The position numbers and the translations under genes were made by a program. Source: Desulfomicrobium macestii (lineage in GTDB: Bacteria > Desulfobacterota > Desulfovibrionia > Desulfovibrionales > Desulfomicrobiaceae). Taken from it: a stretch of DNA of 64,000 nucleotides. Positions 35,661 to 44,896 of this stretch are shown in pieces. Below the pieces are notes generated by a model, which was not told the DNA's origin, made no database searches, and saw only the letters and a list, made by a program, of their open reading frames with translations. How positions within the stretch are numbered: the stretch's first letter is position 1; each line of letters opens with the position of its first letter. The DNA lies in contig NZ_JADBGG010000019.1 in the NCBI RefSeq assembly GCF_014873765.1, positions 1-64,000 on the forward strand, read 5' to 3'.

Positions 35661-35811
35661 CACGGGCCGGGGCTTCAGGCACCTTGTTTTTGGATTTGTG
35701 TGGGGATGCGGATAAAATGGATCGCTGCGGAAGCAGGAATTGCTCAGGCTTTCATGACAACTGAAGGATTTGGCGGGAGCGATTCCGGGCGCGTTACCGA
35801 CAGGCTCACAA

Positions 35812-35838
35812 GGGGCGCCGGAGAGAAATCCGGCCCCC
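35812..35838 (-). terminator. Terminator of the antitoxin gene
   Basis: On the minus strand GGGG-GCCGGA-TTTCTC-TCCGGC-GCCCC forms a two-part stem starting 9 nt beyond the antitoxin stop, followed by TTGTG. Confidence 0.6.
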
Positions 35839-35847
35839 TGTCTTTCG

Positions 35848-36183
35848 TCAGTCCAGAAACACTTTCCAGTTCATGTCCAGAGCTTCACCCAGTTTTTTGG
35901 CCATGCCCTTGCCTATGGGACGGGCGCCGCGCTCCATTCCGGAGATATGCGACTTGTGCACACCGATGACGGCGGCCAGGGCAGCCTGGGTCATCCCGCG
36001 CAAACCTCGGGCCCCGGCCAGCACCCTGCCCGCAGTGGACTCGGGGAACACCTCGTCGGCCGGAACATTGGCCTCTGCCGCGTCCACGATGGCCCTGGCC
36101 ACGGCATCGACGCGATCAGCGGAGATGGCGGCACTGATGACCACCAAACCGTCAGTACGGAGCGTTTTCGTGAGTTCCAACAT
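35848..36183 (-). CDS. XRE-family antitoxin-like regulator
   Basis: 111 residues. The N-terminal half (LELTKTLRTDGLVVISAAIS, then DRVDAVARAIVDAAEA) is of unknown fold. The C-terminal half is an XRE helix-turn-helix, RGLRGMTQAALAAVIGVHKSHISGMERGARPIGKGMAKKL, as in antitoxins encoded just after RelE/ParE-type toxins. The ATG at 36183 is chosen, since an upstream toxin-like frame runs over it by 32 nt. ATG at 36198 is an alternative. The toxin partner appears to be broken. Confidence 0.75.
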   Translation of the reverse strand: MLELTKTLRTDGLVVISAAISADRVDAVARAIVDAAEANVPADEVFPESTAGRVLAGARGLRGMTQAALAAVIGVHKSHISGMERGARPIGKGMAKKLGEALDMNWKVFLD

Positions 36184-36349
36184 ACATGATCTCCACAAGG
36201 ACAGCTACTTTGTTGCGCACCTGCCACACAACCACATAAGAAGGGTTTGATTCGATTTTTCTTCTGGAATTATTGATGAGGCCCGGGAATATACCAAAAA
36301 CGGATAATAATCTGTAAGAAACAGGCGTGTTATGGAAAAACCAATAGAA
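36152..36349 (-). pseudogene. RelE/ParE-type toxin remnant overlapping the antitoxin
   Basis: A minus-strand frame open from a TAA at 36350-36352 to a TGA at 36152. The last part reads SYVVVWQVRNKVAVLVEIMY then VGTHENAPY. The strand-turn-strand pattern and the final hydrophobic pair are those of the C-terminal sheet of RelE/ParE-like toxins. It has no ATG or GTG near its left end and the first 30 residues look random, so only the 3' end survives. Its overlap with the XRE gene matches toxin-then-antitoxin gene order. Confidence 0.45.
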
Positions 36350-36474
36350 TTATGTATCCGTTGCAACACCATGCGTACGGACTCACAGGCCAGCGATTTC
36401 ATCCGTCACGCCCTGTCACCGAGAAGGGACGCCATCCCCTCCTCGGTGGCGAAACGCCGTTATTGGGCAGGCGG

Positions 36475-36960
36475 CTAGGCGTCCTGCAACTGCTCCGTCA
36501 TGAGCTGCTGCAGCTGTTGCTGCAACTCCTGGATCTGCTGCAAATACGGGGCGGCCGCGCTTTGCTTCTGTTCGGGAGGCAGGTCGCTGTCCATGATGTG
36601 CTTGACCTTGTCCATGAGGGCCTTGATGCGCTTTTCGATATCCTCGACCTGGCTGCCCGACCCCGAATTGCTCGCTGCTCCGGAGCTTTCGCCGGCGTCG
36701 ACGCCCTTGACCGACGTACTGGTCGTGCCATCAGATCCCTTGCCCACAGGCGCCGTTGCCGCGACGGAGGACGTCCCTTGCGAGTCATCCCGGTCCATGG
36801 CGCTGACCTGCTTGCTTCGGAAATACTCAAGCAGGCGCTTGGCCTCCGATGAAAGACTGACCGTATCCCCCTGACTTGCCTGTTTGTTTCCGGTTACGCG
36901 CTCCCGAGCCGGATAGCCTGTGCGCATGGTCATGACTGATTCCGTGCCGCCGATCTCCAT
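36475..36960 (-). CDS. FlxA-like protein
   Basis: 161 residues from the ATG at 36960, which has GGAGGGAAC upstream (the open frame extends to 37041). Seen: a low-complexity Ser/Gly/Thr middle (about 60-105) and a C-terminal coiled coil, VEDIEKRIKALMDKVKHIMD, then PYLQQIQELQQQLQQLMTEQ, in the pattern of FlxA-like proteins, some of which belong to flagellar regulons. No membrane segment. Function unknown. Confidence 0.7.
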   Translation of the reverse strand: MEIGGTESVMTMRTGYPARERVTGNKQASQGDTVSLSSEAKRLLEYFRSKQVSAMDRDDSQGTSSVAATAPVGKGSDGTTSTSVKGVDAGESSGAASNSGSGSQVEDIEKRIKALMDKVKHIMDSDLPPEQKQSAAAPYLQQIQELQQQLQQLMTEQLQDA

Positions 36961-37268
36961 GTTCCCTCCTTGCCGGCAGGAATATACTGCCGCATTGCGA
37001 ACCAAATTGTCAGTTGAAGCAAAAATCGTGCATGAAGGCACAGGCCAGCAGCCTCGGTCGCGGCAATTTACCGGCGACTGCTCCGAAATCGCGGTTTGAG
37101 TTACAAGCGTATCTAAATATGGATTTTTTTATGACTACGTGTTTTATGTAGAACGCGCCGGACGCATCCATCGGCATCCCGCGTTCCGAAGACCCCGGCC
37201 ATCAGGCCTGAAAACACCCGCCGCTCGTGGCTACCCAATTATCATCATGCTGAAACAAGGAGAAACGC
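36961..37268. other. Control region between FlxA-like gene and chemoreceptor
   Basis: About 300 bases. I see the two ribosome-binding sites at its ends (GGAGGG for the FlxA-like gene, AAGGAGAAACGC for the chemoreceptor) and no gene between. No good sigma-28 or sigma-54 promoter could be picked. Confidence 0.5.
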
Positions 37269-39347
37269 ATGCTGAACCGATTCAAACTGCGCTACAAAAT
37301 TCTTATTCCCGTGGGCGTGGTTTCCGTCATGATTTTCGGTCTGATCATGTTTCTGGTGCAAATGCAGATCAAGGAAAAGGCCGTCCAGGACATCCGCAAT
37401 CTTTCACTGGAGATCAGTCAGCGTTACGCGAACATGGTCAAGGGGGAACTCGACGCCGCCATCGGGGCCGCCAAGGCCATGGCGGCGGCGGTTGCCAACG
37501 AGCGCAGCCAGAACATCCCCGAGCGGCCGGTGGTGACGGGATTGCTGCGCAAAACCCTGGAGGCCTTCCCCGGAATTTTCGGGACATGGACGGCCTGGGA
37601 CCCCAACGCGTTTGACGGCCGGGATCATGCGCACGTGAGTGCCGACGCCCTGCACGAGGAGTCGGGACGATTTCTCCCCTATTTCATCCGGGGACAAAAG
37701 GGGATCGAAGAGACCCACACCACCGCGTCCGCCTCTTCGAGTCGCGACGACGCCGACAAATGGTACTGGTATCCCTTGCAGAACGGAAAAATGCTCGTGA
37801 CCGAACCTACGGTATATGAAGTCGCGGGCATGGACCGCATGATGATAAGCGTATGCGTGCCCCTGACCGAAGAGGGAACGGGCGTGGTCGGCCTGGACTT
37901 GAGCCTTGAGAACCTGCAGGACGTCGCCTCCCGCATCAAGGTTTTCGATGACGGATACGGCCTGCTGCTGTCGGACACGGGAATGATCGTGGCCCACCCG
38001 GACAAGGCCAGGATCGGCCAAAACTTCTCCGAATTTCTGGTCGGCGCCAACAAGGAAAGCGTCGCCAAGGCCCTCAAGGAAGGCTCCCAGGCCTTCTTTT
38101 CCCAGAAGTCCGAATCCTCCGGCCTGGACATGCTCTACTGCATGACTCCCGTGGCCCTGGAAGGAGCCGAGGGCGCCTGGAGTTTCGTGGTCGGCATTCC
38201 CGAGGACAAGATGTTCGAAAACGCCCGCAATGTGCAGCTTCTGCTATTGGGGCTGAGCCTGGGCGGCCTGGCCCTGCTGATCGGCGCCGTTTTCGTCATC
38301 ACCAGGCAGATAGTCCTGCCGATTGGCCGCATGGTGACCATGCTCAAGGATATTTCCGAAGGCGAAGGTGACCTGACCAAACGACTGGAGGCCGACAGCA
38401 AGGACGAAATCGGCGAAATGGCCCGTTATTTCAACGCATTCGTCAGCAAGCTTCAAGGCATCATCGGTTCAATCAGCGATAATGCCGGAACCTTGACCTC
38501 GTCCGCCGCGGGCTTGTCGAACATCAGCGAAAAATCCTCCCGGGGCGTCCAGGACCTGGCATCCCGCACCACCACCGTGGCGGCAGCAGCCGAGGAATTG
38601 AGCGCCAACACCATCTCCGTGTCCTCCAACATGGAAGAGACCTCGACAAACCTGAGTTCCGTGGCTTCGGCCACCGAAGAGATGAGCACGACCATCAACG
38701 AGATTGCCGACAACACGGAACGCGCGCGCTCGACTACGGACACAGCTTCCAAGAAGATCGACACCTTCTCCGGAATGCTCCAGGATCTGGGCACTTCCGC
38801 CAACGAAATCGGCAAGGTCACCGAAGCCATCAACGACATCTCGGCCCAGACCAACCTGCTGGCCCTGAACGCCACCATAGAGGCGGCCAGAGCTGGTGAA
38901 GCGGGTCGGGGTTTTGCCGTTGTCGCCAATGAAATCAAGGAGCTGGCGCAGAAAACAGCTGCCGCCACCGACGACATCAGATCAAAGATCAGCGGCATCC
39001 AGACGGCAACGGGCACCGCCGTCAACGATATCCAGAGCATCGTGCAGGTCATTCAGGACGTGAACGACATCGTGACCACAATCGCCGCCGCCATCGAGGA
39101 GCAGGCCATGGCAACTCGCGAAGTGGCCACCAACATCGCCCAGGCCACGACCGGCGTTCAGGACGCCAATTCGCTCATCGCCCAGATGTCCACCGCATCG
39201 TCCGACATCGCGCAGGACATCACCAATGTGGATAATGTCACCAGCGAACTGCGCCAGGGCGGAGAACTCGTCCAGGAAAGAGCGCTGGAGCTGGCCCAAT
39301 TGTCGGAGCAGCTCAAGATGCTGGTGGGGCAATTCAAGGTGCGCTGA
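37269..39347 (+). CDS. Methyl-accepting chemotaxis protein with dCache-type sensor
   Basis: 692 residues. Seen: membrane segment 1 at about 11-32; a periplasmic region of about 290 residues with dCache features (GTWTAWDPNAFDGRDH, then YFIRGQKGIEE and GVVGLDLSLENLQDV ... GLLLSDTGMIVAHPDKARIG); membrane segment 2 about 330-352; HAMP with EGEGDLTKRLEADSKDEIGE; and the signalling hairpin [20 protein letters not shown] (about 526-545). dCache sensors usually bind amino acids or carboxylates. The ligand is not readable. AAGGAGAAACGC precedes the ATG. Confidence 0.93.
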   Translation: MLNRFKLRYKILIPVGVVSVMIFGLIMFLVQMQIKEKAVQDIRNLSLEISQRYANMVKGELDAAIGAAKAMAAAVANERSQNIPERPVVTGLLRKTLEAFPGIFGTWTAWDPNAFDGRDHAHVSADALHEESGRFLPYFIRGQKGIEETHTTASASSSRDDADKWYWYPLQNGKMLVTEPTVYEVAGMDRMMISVCVPLTEEGTGVVGLDLSLENLQDVASRIKVFDDGYGLLLSDTGMIVAHPDKARIGQNFSEFLVGANKESVAKALKEGSQAFFSQKSESSGLDMLYCMTPVALEGAEGAWSFVVGIPEDKMFENARNVQLLLLGLSLGGLALLIGAVFVITRQIVLPIGRMVTMLKDISEGEGDLTKRLEADSKDEIGEMARYFNAFVSKLQGIIGSISDNAGTLTSSAAGLSNISEKSSRGVQDLASRTTTVAAAAEELSANTISVSSNMEETSTNLSSVASATEEMSTTINEIADNTERARSTTDTASKKIDTFSGMLQDLGTSANEIGKVTEAINDISAQTNLLALNATIEAARAGEAGRGFAVVANEIKELAQKTAAATDDIRSKISGIQTATGTAVNDIQSIVQVIQDVNDIVTTIAAAIEEQAMATREVATNIAQATTGVQDANSLIAQMSTASSDIAQDITNVDNVTSELRQGGELVQERALELAQLSEQLKMLVGQFKVR

Positions 39348-39438
39348 GGCAATGACCCTGGCGGTGCCGGGATTTCCCGGCCCGCCCCTGCTTGAAGCGG
39401 ACCAGGAGCCTGCCGTCAGAAAGAGGCCGGAACAAAAA

Positions 39439-39473
39439 GCCCTGCGACGATCAATTCCGGATCATCGCAGGGC
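39439..39473 (+). terminator. Terminator after the dCache chemoreceptor
   Basis: GCCCTGCGA and TCGCAGGGC enclose 17 nt, followed by CTTTTTC; A-rich sequence before it gives the same on the other strand. Confidence 0.75.
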
Positions 39474-39549
39474 CTTTTTCATGTTCGATCGCGAGTCGTC
39501 TCTGCCTCGCGCCCGCGTCCTCGGGACGGCAGTTCTGCCCGGAGAGGAG

Positions 39550-40308
39550 CTAGGACTTTCCGCCAAACAGGGACTTGAGCGTGTCGATGGGGACCGGGAA
39601 GACGATGGTCGAGTTCTTCTCTCCGGCTATTTCCCCAAGAGTCTGGAGGTATCTGAGCTGGATCGCGCTTGGGCTCTCGGAGAGCTTTTCCGCCGCCTCC
39701 ACCAGCTTCTGCGCGGCCTGCTGCTCGCCTTCGGCGTGGATGACCTTGGCGCGCCGCTGCCGTTCCGCCTCGGCCTGCTTGGCGATGGCCCGGATCATGG
39801 ATTCGTCGAGATCGACATGCTTGATCTCCACGTTGGAGACCTTGATTCCCCAGCCATCGGTCTGGCGGTCGAGAATCTTCTGGATGTCCTCGTTGAGCTT
39901 GTCGCGCTCGGCCAGGATCTCGTCGAGCTCATGTTTTCCGAGCACCGAACGCAAGGTTGTCTGGGCCAGCTGGCTGGTGGCGTCCATGAAGTGCTCGACC
40001 GCGATGATGGCCTTTTCCGGATCGATGACCCGGTAATAGACCACGGCGTTGACCCGCACGGAGACGTTGTCGTGGGAGATGACGTCCTGGGTCGGGACAT
40101 CCATGACCACGGTGCGCAGATCCACCCGGACCATCTGCTGCACGAAGGGGATGAGGATGATCATGCCCGGCCCCTTGACCTTGTCGAACCGGCCCAGGGT
40201 GAACACGACTCCGCGCTCGTACTCGCGCAGAATCTTGATGGTATAGTAAAGTAGGACGACCAGCAGGATGACGCTGAAGGTCACGAATTGCAGAAAATAG
40301 GGATTCAT
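39550..40308 (-). CDS. SPFH/stomatin-like (slipin) membrane protein
   Basis: 252 residues from the ATG at 40308, preceded by AAGGAGAACCGC (the open frame extends into nfeD). Seen: one N-terminal membrane segment (about 7-23), then the SPFH/band-7 domain: [40 protein letters not shown], and a coiled C-terminal part [20 protein letters not shown]. It forms membrane-linked oligomers that organise membrane domains and usually works with the NfeD-type protease encoded directly upstream, 13 nt away. This pairing is conserved across bacteria and archaea. Confidence 0.9.
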   Translation of the reverse strand: MNPYFLQFVTFSVILLVVLLYYTIKILREYERGVVFTLGRFDKVKGPGMIILIPFVQQMVRVDLRTVVMDVPTQDVISHDNVSVRVNAVVYYRVIDPEKAIIAVEHFMDATSQLAQTTLRSVLGKHELDEILAERDKLNEDIQKILDRQTDGWGIKVSNVEIKHVDLDESMIRAIAKQAEAERQRRAKVIHAEGEQQAAQKLVEAAEKLSESPSAIQLRYLQTLGEIAGEKNSTIVFPVPIDTLKSLFGGKS

Positions 40309-40321
40309 GCGGTTCTCCTTG

Positions 40322-41779
40322 TCATTGGTTGCCGTTGCCGGTTGGCGCCGGGGTGACGGAAAGGACGAGCCCCTCGTCCTCCATGGCCACGATGCGCACC
40401 TTGTCGCCCTGGCGGATCGGATGCCCTGACCGGGCCGACCAGTTCTCGCCCTGCAGATGCACCCGTCCGAATCCGTCAATGAAATCCTGGATGGCTTCAG
40501 CCTCAAGGCCCACCATGGCCTCGCGGCTGCTCAGGCGCGGCTTGCGCAAGGTGCGCGCCGCGACCCAGACGATACCGCCGAAGACCAGGGCCGAACCAGC
40601 GCCCATGCCGGCGATGACGCCCGTGTTGATGCGGAATTCGGGAATATCGCCCTCGAACAGGATGACCGATCCGAACACCACGGCAACAATGCCGCCAATG
40701 CCCAGAATCCCGAAGGCCGGGATGAAAAGCTCCACCCCGATCAGCGCGAGCCCCAGCAGAATGAGGGCCAGCCCGGCATAGTTCACGGGCAGAATCTGGA
40801 ACGCATACAGGGCCAGCAGCAGGCAGATGCCGCCGATGACGCCGGGCACCATGGCGCCCGGATTGTAGCCTTCGAGGATGAGGCCGTAGATGCCGATCAT
40901 CAGCAGCATGTAGGCCAGGGTTGGGTTGGTGATGATGGCCAGCAGCTCGGTGCGCCAGTCCGTCTCGATCTCGACCACCGTCAGGCCAGCCGTATCGAGG
41001 GTGCGCGTGCCGTCTGCCATGCGCACCTCGCGCCCATTCATGGCTTCAAGAAGTTCGGGCAGGTCCGCGGCTATCAAATCGATGACGCCCTGCTCCAGCG
41101 CCTCGGACGAGGTCAGGCTGACGGCTGCCCGCACCGCGCGCTCGGCCCATTCGGCATTGCGTCCATGCCGCTCGGCCAAGCCCTTGATGTAGGCCACTGC
41201 GTCGTTGACGACCTTGCGGCCCATGGCGTCGTCCGGCAGGTTTTCGGGTTCCTCCGTGGCGTTCGAGCCCTCTGTGCCGTTCTTGTCCGCGCTCTTTCTC
41301 AAGGCATCCCTTGCGCGCTCCCAGGCCGATGGCGACTTGTCGGAATCACCGCCCCCGATCTGAACCGGTGTGGCCGAGCCGAGGTTGGTGGCCGGGGCCA
41401 TGGCCGCGATGTGACTGGCGTACATGATATATGTTCCCGCGCTGGCCGCACGGGACCCTGACGGCGCGACCCAGGTCGCCACCGGCACCTCGGAGGCCAG
41501 GATCTTGCGGATGATGTCTCGCATGGAAGCGTCGAGCCCGCCGGGAGTGTTGAGACGCACCACGATCACCTCCGCGCCGTCCCGCTCCGCACGGGTTATG
41601 TTGCGCACGATGTGATCGCGGGTGGCGGGTCCGATGGCGTCGTCGATGGTCAGGACATAGGCTTTCCTTTGCCCCGTATCCGCCCACGGCGACATGACAG
41701 ACCCTGCCAGCGCAAGAAGAATGATCCCCGCCAGCAAGGCGCCTGATCGCAAGAGATATGGGTGTATATAATTGCGCAT
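40322..41779 (-). CDS. nfeD: NfeD-family membrane serine protease
   Basis: 485 residues, full-length type. Seen: a signal/membrane segment at about 12-30, a ClpP-like protease domain (about 40-270) with [20 protein letters not shown] and the catalytic Ser region [16 protein letters not shown], a membrane domain of four to five segments (about 280-420), and the C-terminal OB-fold ([38 protein letters not shown]). In related proteins the protease cuts stomatin-like partners. Such a partner gene follows 13 nt downstream. Confidence 0.9.
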   Translation of the reverse strand: MRNYIHPYLLRSGALLAGIILLALAGSVMSPWADTGQRKAYVLTIDDAIGPATRDHIVRNITRAERDGAEVIVVRLNTPGGLDASMRDIIRKILASEVPVATWVAPSGSRAASAGTYIMYASHIAAMAPATNLGSATPVQIGGGDSDKSPSAWERARDALRKSADKNGTEGSNATEEPENLPDDAMGRKVVNDAVAYIKGLAERHGRNAEWAERAVRAAVSLTSSEALEQGVIDLIAADLPELLEAMNGREVRMADGTRTLDTAGLTVVEIETDWRTELLAIITNPTLAYMLLMIGIYGLILEGYNPGAMVPGVIGGICLLLALYAFQILPVNYAGLALILLGLALIGVELFIPAFGILGIGGIVAVVFGSVILFEGDIPEFRINTGVIAGMGAGSALVFGGIVWVAARTLRKPRLSSREAMVGLEAEAIQDFIDGFGRVHLQGENWSARSGHPIRQGDKVRIVAMEDEGLVLSVTPAPTGNGNQ

Positions 41780-41925
41780 GGTTTACTGATAAGGCTATTT
41801 CGACTTGGATTCAAGGCTGAAGGTATTTTTTCGGACGTCTGCGAAGCCCGTCACGCGGCGCTTTGAGATTCAGGCGTTTTGTACTAGCGAATTCAGGGCA
41901 ACCGACAATCATAATGAGGAGCAGC

Positions 41926-42588
41926 ATGGGCAACCCGAAAACCGAGACAATCCGCCTGGCCGAAACCTACGCCGCCAAGGGCGACCCCGATGGCTGGTTC
42001 GAGGAGTTCTATGACCGGGCAGGTGGCGACATCAACCGAGTGTACTGGGCAGATCTGGAACCCAATCCCCTGCTCCTCGACTGGGTCGACGCGCATCCCG
42101 TTCCGGCAGGCAGGCGGGCCGTGGTGGTCGGGTGCGGGCTGGGCGACGACGCGGAGGCGCTGCGGGAGCGCGGCTACTCGGTCGTGGGCTTCGACATCTC
42201 CCCTTCGGCCATCGACATGTGCCGCAGGCGCTACCCAGGCAGTTCCGTGGAGTACGTCACGGCCGACCTGTTCGACCATCCGGCTTCGTGGCGGCGCGGC
42301 TTCGACCTTGTCTACGAGTGCAACACCATCCAGATCCTCACGGGAGCCAACCGGGTCAGGGCGCTCAGCGCCATCGCCGAACTGGTCGCACCCGGCGGCG
42401 AGGTCGTCGTCTCATGCCGCAGCCGCGCAATTGACGACCACTCGCAAACCTTCCCCATCGCCCTGGACCGCCACGAAATCGACGGCTTCGTGCGCGCGGG
42501 CCTGACCGAGACGCATTTTCTGGCCTACGACGACCACCAGGACCCACCCGTCCCGCATTTTTTCGCGGTTTACAGACGTTTGGTCTGA
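41926..42588 (+). CDS. SAM-dependent methyltransferase (thiopurine methyltransferase-like)
   Basis: 220 residues from the ATG at 41926, preceded by GAGGAGCAGC (ATGs at 41863 and 41914 are in frame but lack this). Seen: SAM-binding motif I AVVVGCGLGDDAEALRERG, motif II VVGFDISPSAIDMC, then VEYVTADLFDHP and DLVYECNTIQIL. The family methylates small S-, Se- or Te-containing molecules. The substrate is unknown. Single gene divergent from nfeD. Confidence 0.8.
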   Translation: MGNPKTETIRLAETYAAKGDPDGWFEEFYDRAGGDINRVYWADLEPNPLLLDWVDAHPVPAGRRAVVVGCGLGDDAEALRERGYSVVGFDISPSAIDMCRRRYPGSSVEYVTADLFDHPASWRRGFDLVYECNTIQILTGANRVRALSAIAELVAPGGEVVVSCRSRAIDDHSQTFPIALDRHEIDGFVRAGLTETHFLAYDDHQDPPVPHFFAVYRRLV

Positions 42589-42708
42589 GTGTTGGTTCAA
42601 AGACGCCGGGGCAATGCGATGAACGATCGTTCCTCGGACTATGGCAACTGGTTAGGATCCCATATCCATTCCAAGTGGGAGAAATGACTGGGAATTGAGC
42701 GTAAAAAA

Positions 42709-42740
42709 AGGGTCCGCGATCTTGTTGATCGCGAACCCTT
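42709..42740 (-). terminator. Terminator of the tRNA-Leu gene
   Basis: On the minus strand AAGGGTTCGCGATC pairs with GATCGCGGACCCTT (one mismatch-type position) around AACAA and runs into TTTTTAC. It begins 9 nt past the encoded CCA. Confidence 0.85.
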
Positions 42741-42749
42741 GTTTTTGCG

Positions 42750-42835
42750 TGGTACCGGAGGCGAGACTCGAACTCGCAAGGGGTTGCCCCCGGAGGATTT
42801 TGAGTCCTCTGCGTCTACCATTCCACCACTCCGGC
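42750..42835 (-). tRNA. tRNA-Leu (anticodon CAA)
   Basis: 86 nt including the encoded CCA. The acceptor GCCGGAG pairs with CTCCGGT (first pair G-U). The D-arm region TGGTGGAATGGTAGACGC is typical of Leu. The anticodon loop CTCAAAA gives anticodon CAA, and there is the long variable arm (CGGGGGCAACCCC) of class II tRNAs and the T-loop GTTCGAGTC. It reads UUG codons. Confidence 0.95.
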
Positions 42836-42974
42836 GTGAGGAGTCGTTCTTATTGAAGCCGATGTTCAAAGTCAACCGGATTCTTGATAAAAATCCATGG
42901 CCGCCAGCTTTGACCATGCGGGGCTCTTGTGGCAGGTAAGGCCGGTTGAACCTCGCAAGCCCAAGGATGCCCCA

Positions 42975-43184
42975 ATGCTAAGTGAAAAATTCCTGAACGA
43001 ATTCGAAGAATACCTGACCTCCGGCCAACTGGAGGAGGATTACGGCTATTCCGCCGAGGATCGCAAGATCGAGATTCTTGAATATCTCGAACGCTTCATG
43101 GACCTGGCCGAGGAGGTCGACAAGGTTGCGACGCGCCTGCTCATGCCCCATCTCTCAGAAGTCATGCCCCCCAAGGGCGAATAG
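42975..43184 (+). CDS. Small acidic hypothetical protein
   Basis: 69 residues from the ATG at 42975, with AAGGATGCCCCA upstream. Highly acidic, predicted all-helical (KFLNEFEEYLTSGQLEED, ILEYLERFMDLAEEVDKVAT). Its 3' end overlaps the end of rsmG on the opposite strand by 30 nt. No family recognised. Confidence 0.6.
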   Translation: MLSEKFLNEFEEYLTSGQLEEDYGYSAEDRKIEILEYLERFMDLAEEVDKVATRLLMPHLSEVMPPKGE

Positions 43185-43805
43185 CCGGAAATATCGCTTT
43201 TTCCCGGCCACCGGATACTCCCGAACCAGCTCCAGGCTGTAGCCATCCACCGTATCGGTGGACGACTCGTTGCTCATCACCAGCACCCGGCCCTGCGGGG
43301 CGAGGCAGCTTCTGACCTCGGCGAGGAGTTTCTGCCATGGCATGAACGCGCGGCTGACAATGAGATCCGCCTCGCGCCGCGCCGGGGGCAGGGCCTCCAT
43401 GCGGGCGCAGATGACCTTGGTCAGCGGCAGCTTCATGTGCGCCACGGCCTGTTCCATGAAGATGGCGCGTTTTTGCCGTGGCTCCACCAGATAATATTCA
43501 CCCGACTGCCAGAAGACGCGCAGCGGGATGCCCGGCAGGCCTGCTCCCGCGCCCAGATCCAGGGTCTGGGCGGGCTGGGTCCGCAAGGTGTGCAGCAGGT
43601 CGGCCAGATGCCAGGAGTCCTGGATCAGGGTGTCCAGGATCTCTGTCCAGGTCGAGGGGCCGACCAGGTTCATGCGGGCGTTCCACTTGACGAGCAGGCC
43701 AAGATAGACGCTCAAAAGGCGGGCCTGGTCATCGGTCAGGACCCGTCCCAGACCCTGGGCCCGGAGGGCGACTTCACGGGCTTCCGGATGAGAATTCATA
43801 TGCAT
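43155..43805 (-). CDS. rsmG: 16S rRNA (guanine-527-N7) methyltransferase RsmG
   Basis: 216 residues, usual length. It methylates G527 of 16S rRNA with SAM. Seen: LLVKWNARMNLVGPS (about 33), SAM motif LDLGAGAGLPGIPLRV (about 97), MEQAVAHMKLPLTKVICARM and VSRAFMPWQKLLAEV (about 152). The start is ATG 43805, with ATG 43799 as an alternative. It stands alone on the minus strand, divergent from fabD. Confidence 0.93.
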   Translation of the reverse strand: MHMNSHPEAREVALRAQGLGRVLTDDQARLLSVYLGLLVKWNARMNLVGPSTWTEILDTLIQDSWHLADLLHTLRTQPAQTLDLGAGAGLPGIPLRVFWQSGEYYLVEPRQKRAIFMEQAVAHMKLPLTKVICARMEALPPARREADLIVSRAFMPWQKLLAEVRSCLAPQGRVLVMSNESSTDTVDGYSLELVREYPVAGKKRYFRLFALGGHDF

Positions 43806-43960
43806 TCCTTACGTTCACGGCAGGATCGGGTTGCGCTGGGCGTCACCTCTTGGGGCTTCTCCCGGGGACACAGCCCGGAAGGCGCGGCCCCGGGGGATTT
43901 TCCCTTTACCTGCGTGGGGGCTGCGGATACAAGCAGCTCAGTTTTTTGATTGGAGGAACA

Positions 43961-44884
43961 ATGAGTACACAGAGCATCATTTTTCCGGGCCAGGGTTCGC
44001 AAGAGCCCGGAATGGGCCGGGATCTGGCGGAACACTGGTCCGAGGCCATGGACTTGTGGAAAAAAGCCGAACGCCTGAGCGGCCTGCCGCTGCGCGAAAT
44101 ATATTGGGACGGCGACGAAAACGCCATGGCGGTGACGCGGAATCTGCAACCCGCCCTGACAGTTGTCAACATGAACCTGTGGTGTTTTCTGGCCGAAAAG
44201 CTGAGCCCCGCCGGAGTCGCCGGACACAGTCTGGGTGAGTTCGCGGCCCTGTTTGCGGCCCGGGTCCTGTCCGTCGACGAAATTCTGGAGCTGGTCTGCC
44301 TGCGCGGCAAGCTCATGGACGAGGCCACGAACCAGGACGGACGCATGGCCGCCATCCTGAAGCTCAAGCAGGCCGTGGTCGAGGAACTGGTCGCGGCAGC
44401 CGCCAGCCTGACCGGACAGGAGATCCGCATCGCCAACTACAACACCCCGGGCCAGTTCGTGATCAGCGGACACGCCCAGGCCGTGGACCATGTCTGCGCG
44501 AACGCCAAGCCCCACAAGGGCCGGGCCCTGGTGCTGCCGGTCAGCAACGCCTTCCATTCCCCGTACATGAGCGAAGCCGGAGACGAACTGGCCAAATTCA
44601 TGGACCGGCTGGACTGGCACGACCCGAAGATTCCGGTCTATCTGAATGTCACGGCCAGACCCGAAGCTGACGCACGGGCCCTGAAAGAGACCGTGAAGCG
44701 CCAGATGACCTCTTCCGTCCACTGGACCCAGACCATCGAAAACCAGTATGCCGACGGCATGCGCTCCTTTGTGGAGCTGGGTCCCAAGGGGGCCCTGTCG
44801 CGCATGATTTCGCAGATACTTAAAGACCGGGACGGGGTCGAAACCCTGTCCGTCAGCACTCTTGAACAAGCCGCTAGCCTTTGA
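43961..44884 (+). CDS. fabD: Malonyl-CoA:ACP transacylase
   Basis: 307 residues. It transfers malonyl from CoA to acyl carrier protein in fatty-acid synthesis. Seen: FPGQGSQEPGMGRDLAEH at the start, catalytic Ser in AGHSLGEFAALFAARV (about 89), Arg in LRGKLMDEA, the His in SNAFHSPYM (about 198), and GPKGALSRMISQIL near the end. The ATG at 43961 is set by GGAGGAACA. argS begins 12 nt after its stop. Confidence 0.95.
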   Translation: MSTQSIIFPGQGSQEPGMGRDLAEHWSEAMDLWKKAERLSGLPLREIYWDGDENAMAVTRNLQPALTVVNMNLWCFLAEKLSPAGVAGHSLGEFAALFAARVLSVDEILELVCLRGKLMDEATNQDGRMAAILKLKQAVVEELVAAAASLTGQEIRIANYNTPGQFVISGHAQAVDHVCANAKPHKGRALVLPVSNAFHSPYMSEAGDELAKFMDRLDWHDPKIPVYLNVTARPEADARALKETVKRQMTSSVHWTQTIENQYADGMRSFVELGPKGALSRMISQILKDRDGVETLSVSTLEQAASL

Positions 44885-44896
44885 GGAGACTCTGGC

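Noticed and set aside
36205-36402. 65-codon minus-strand frame upstream of the antitoxin as an intact toxin
   Set aside because: No toxin-like features; the toxin-like C terminus is in a different frame that lacks a start.
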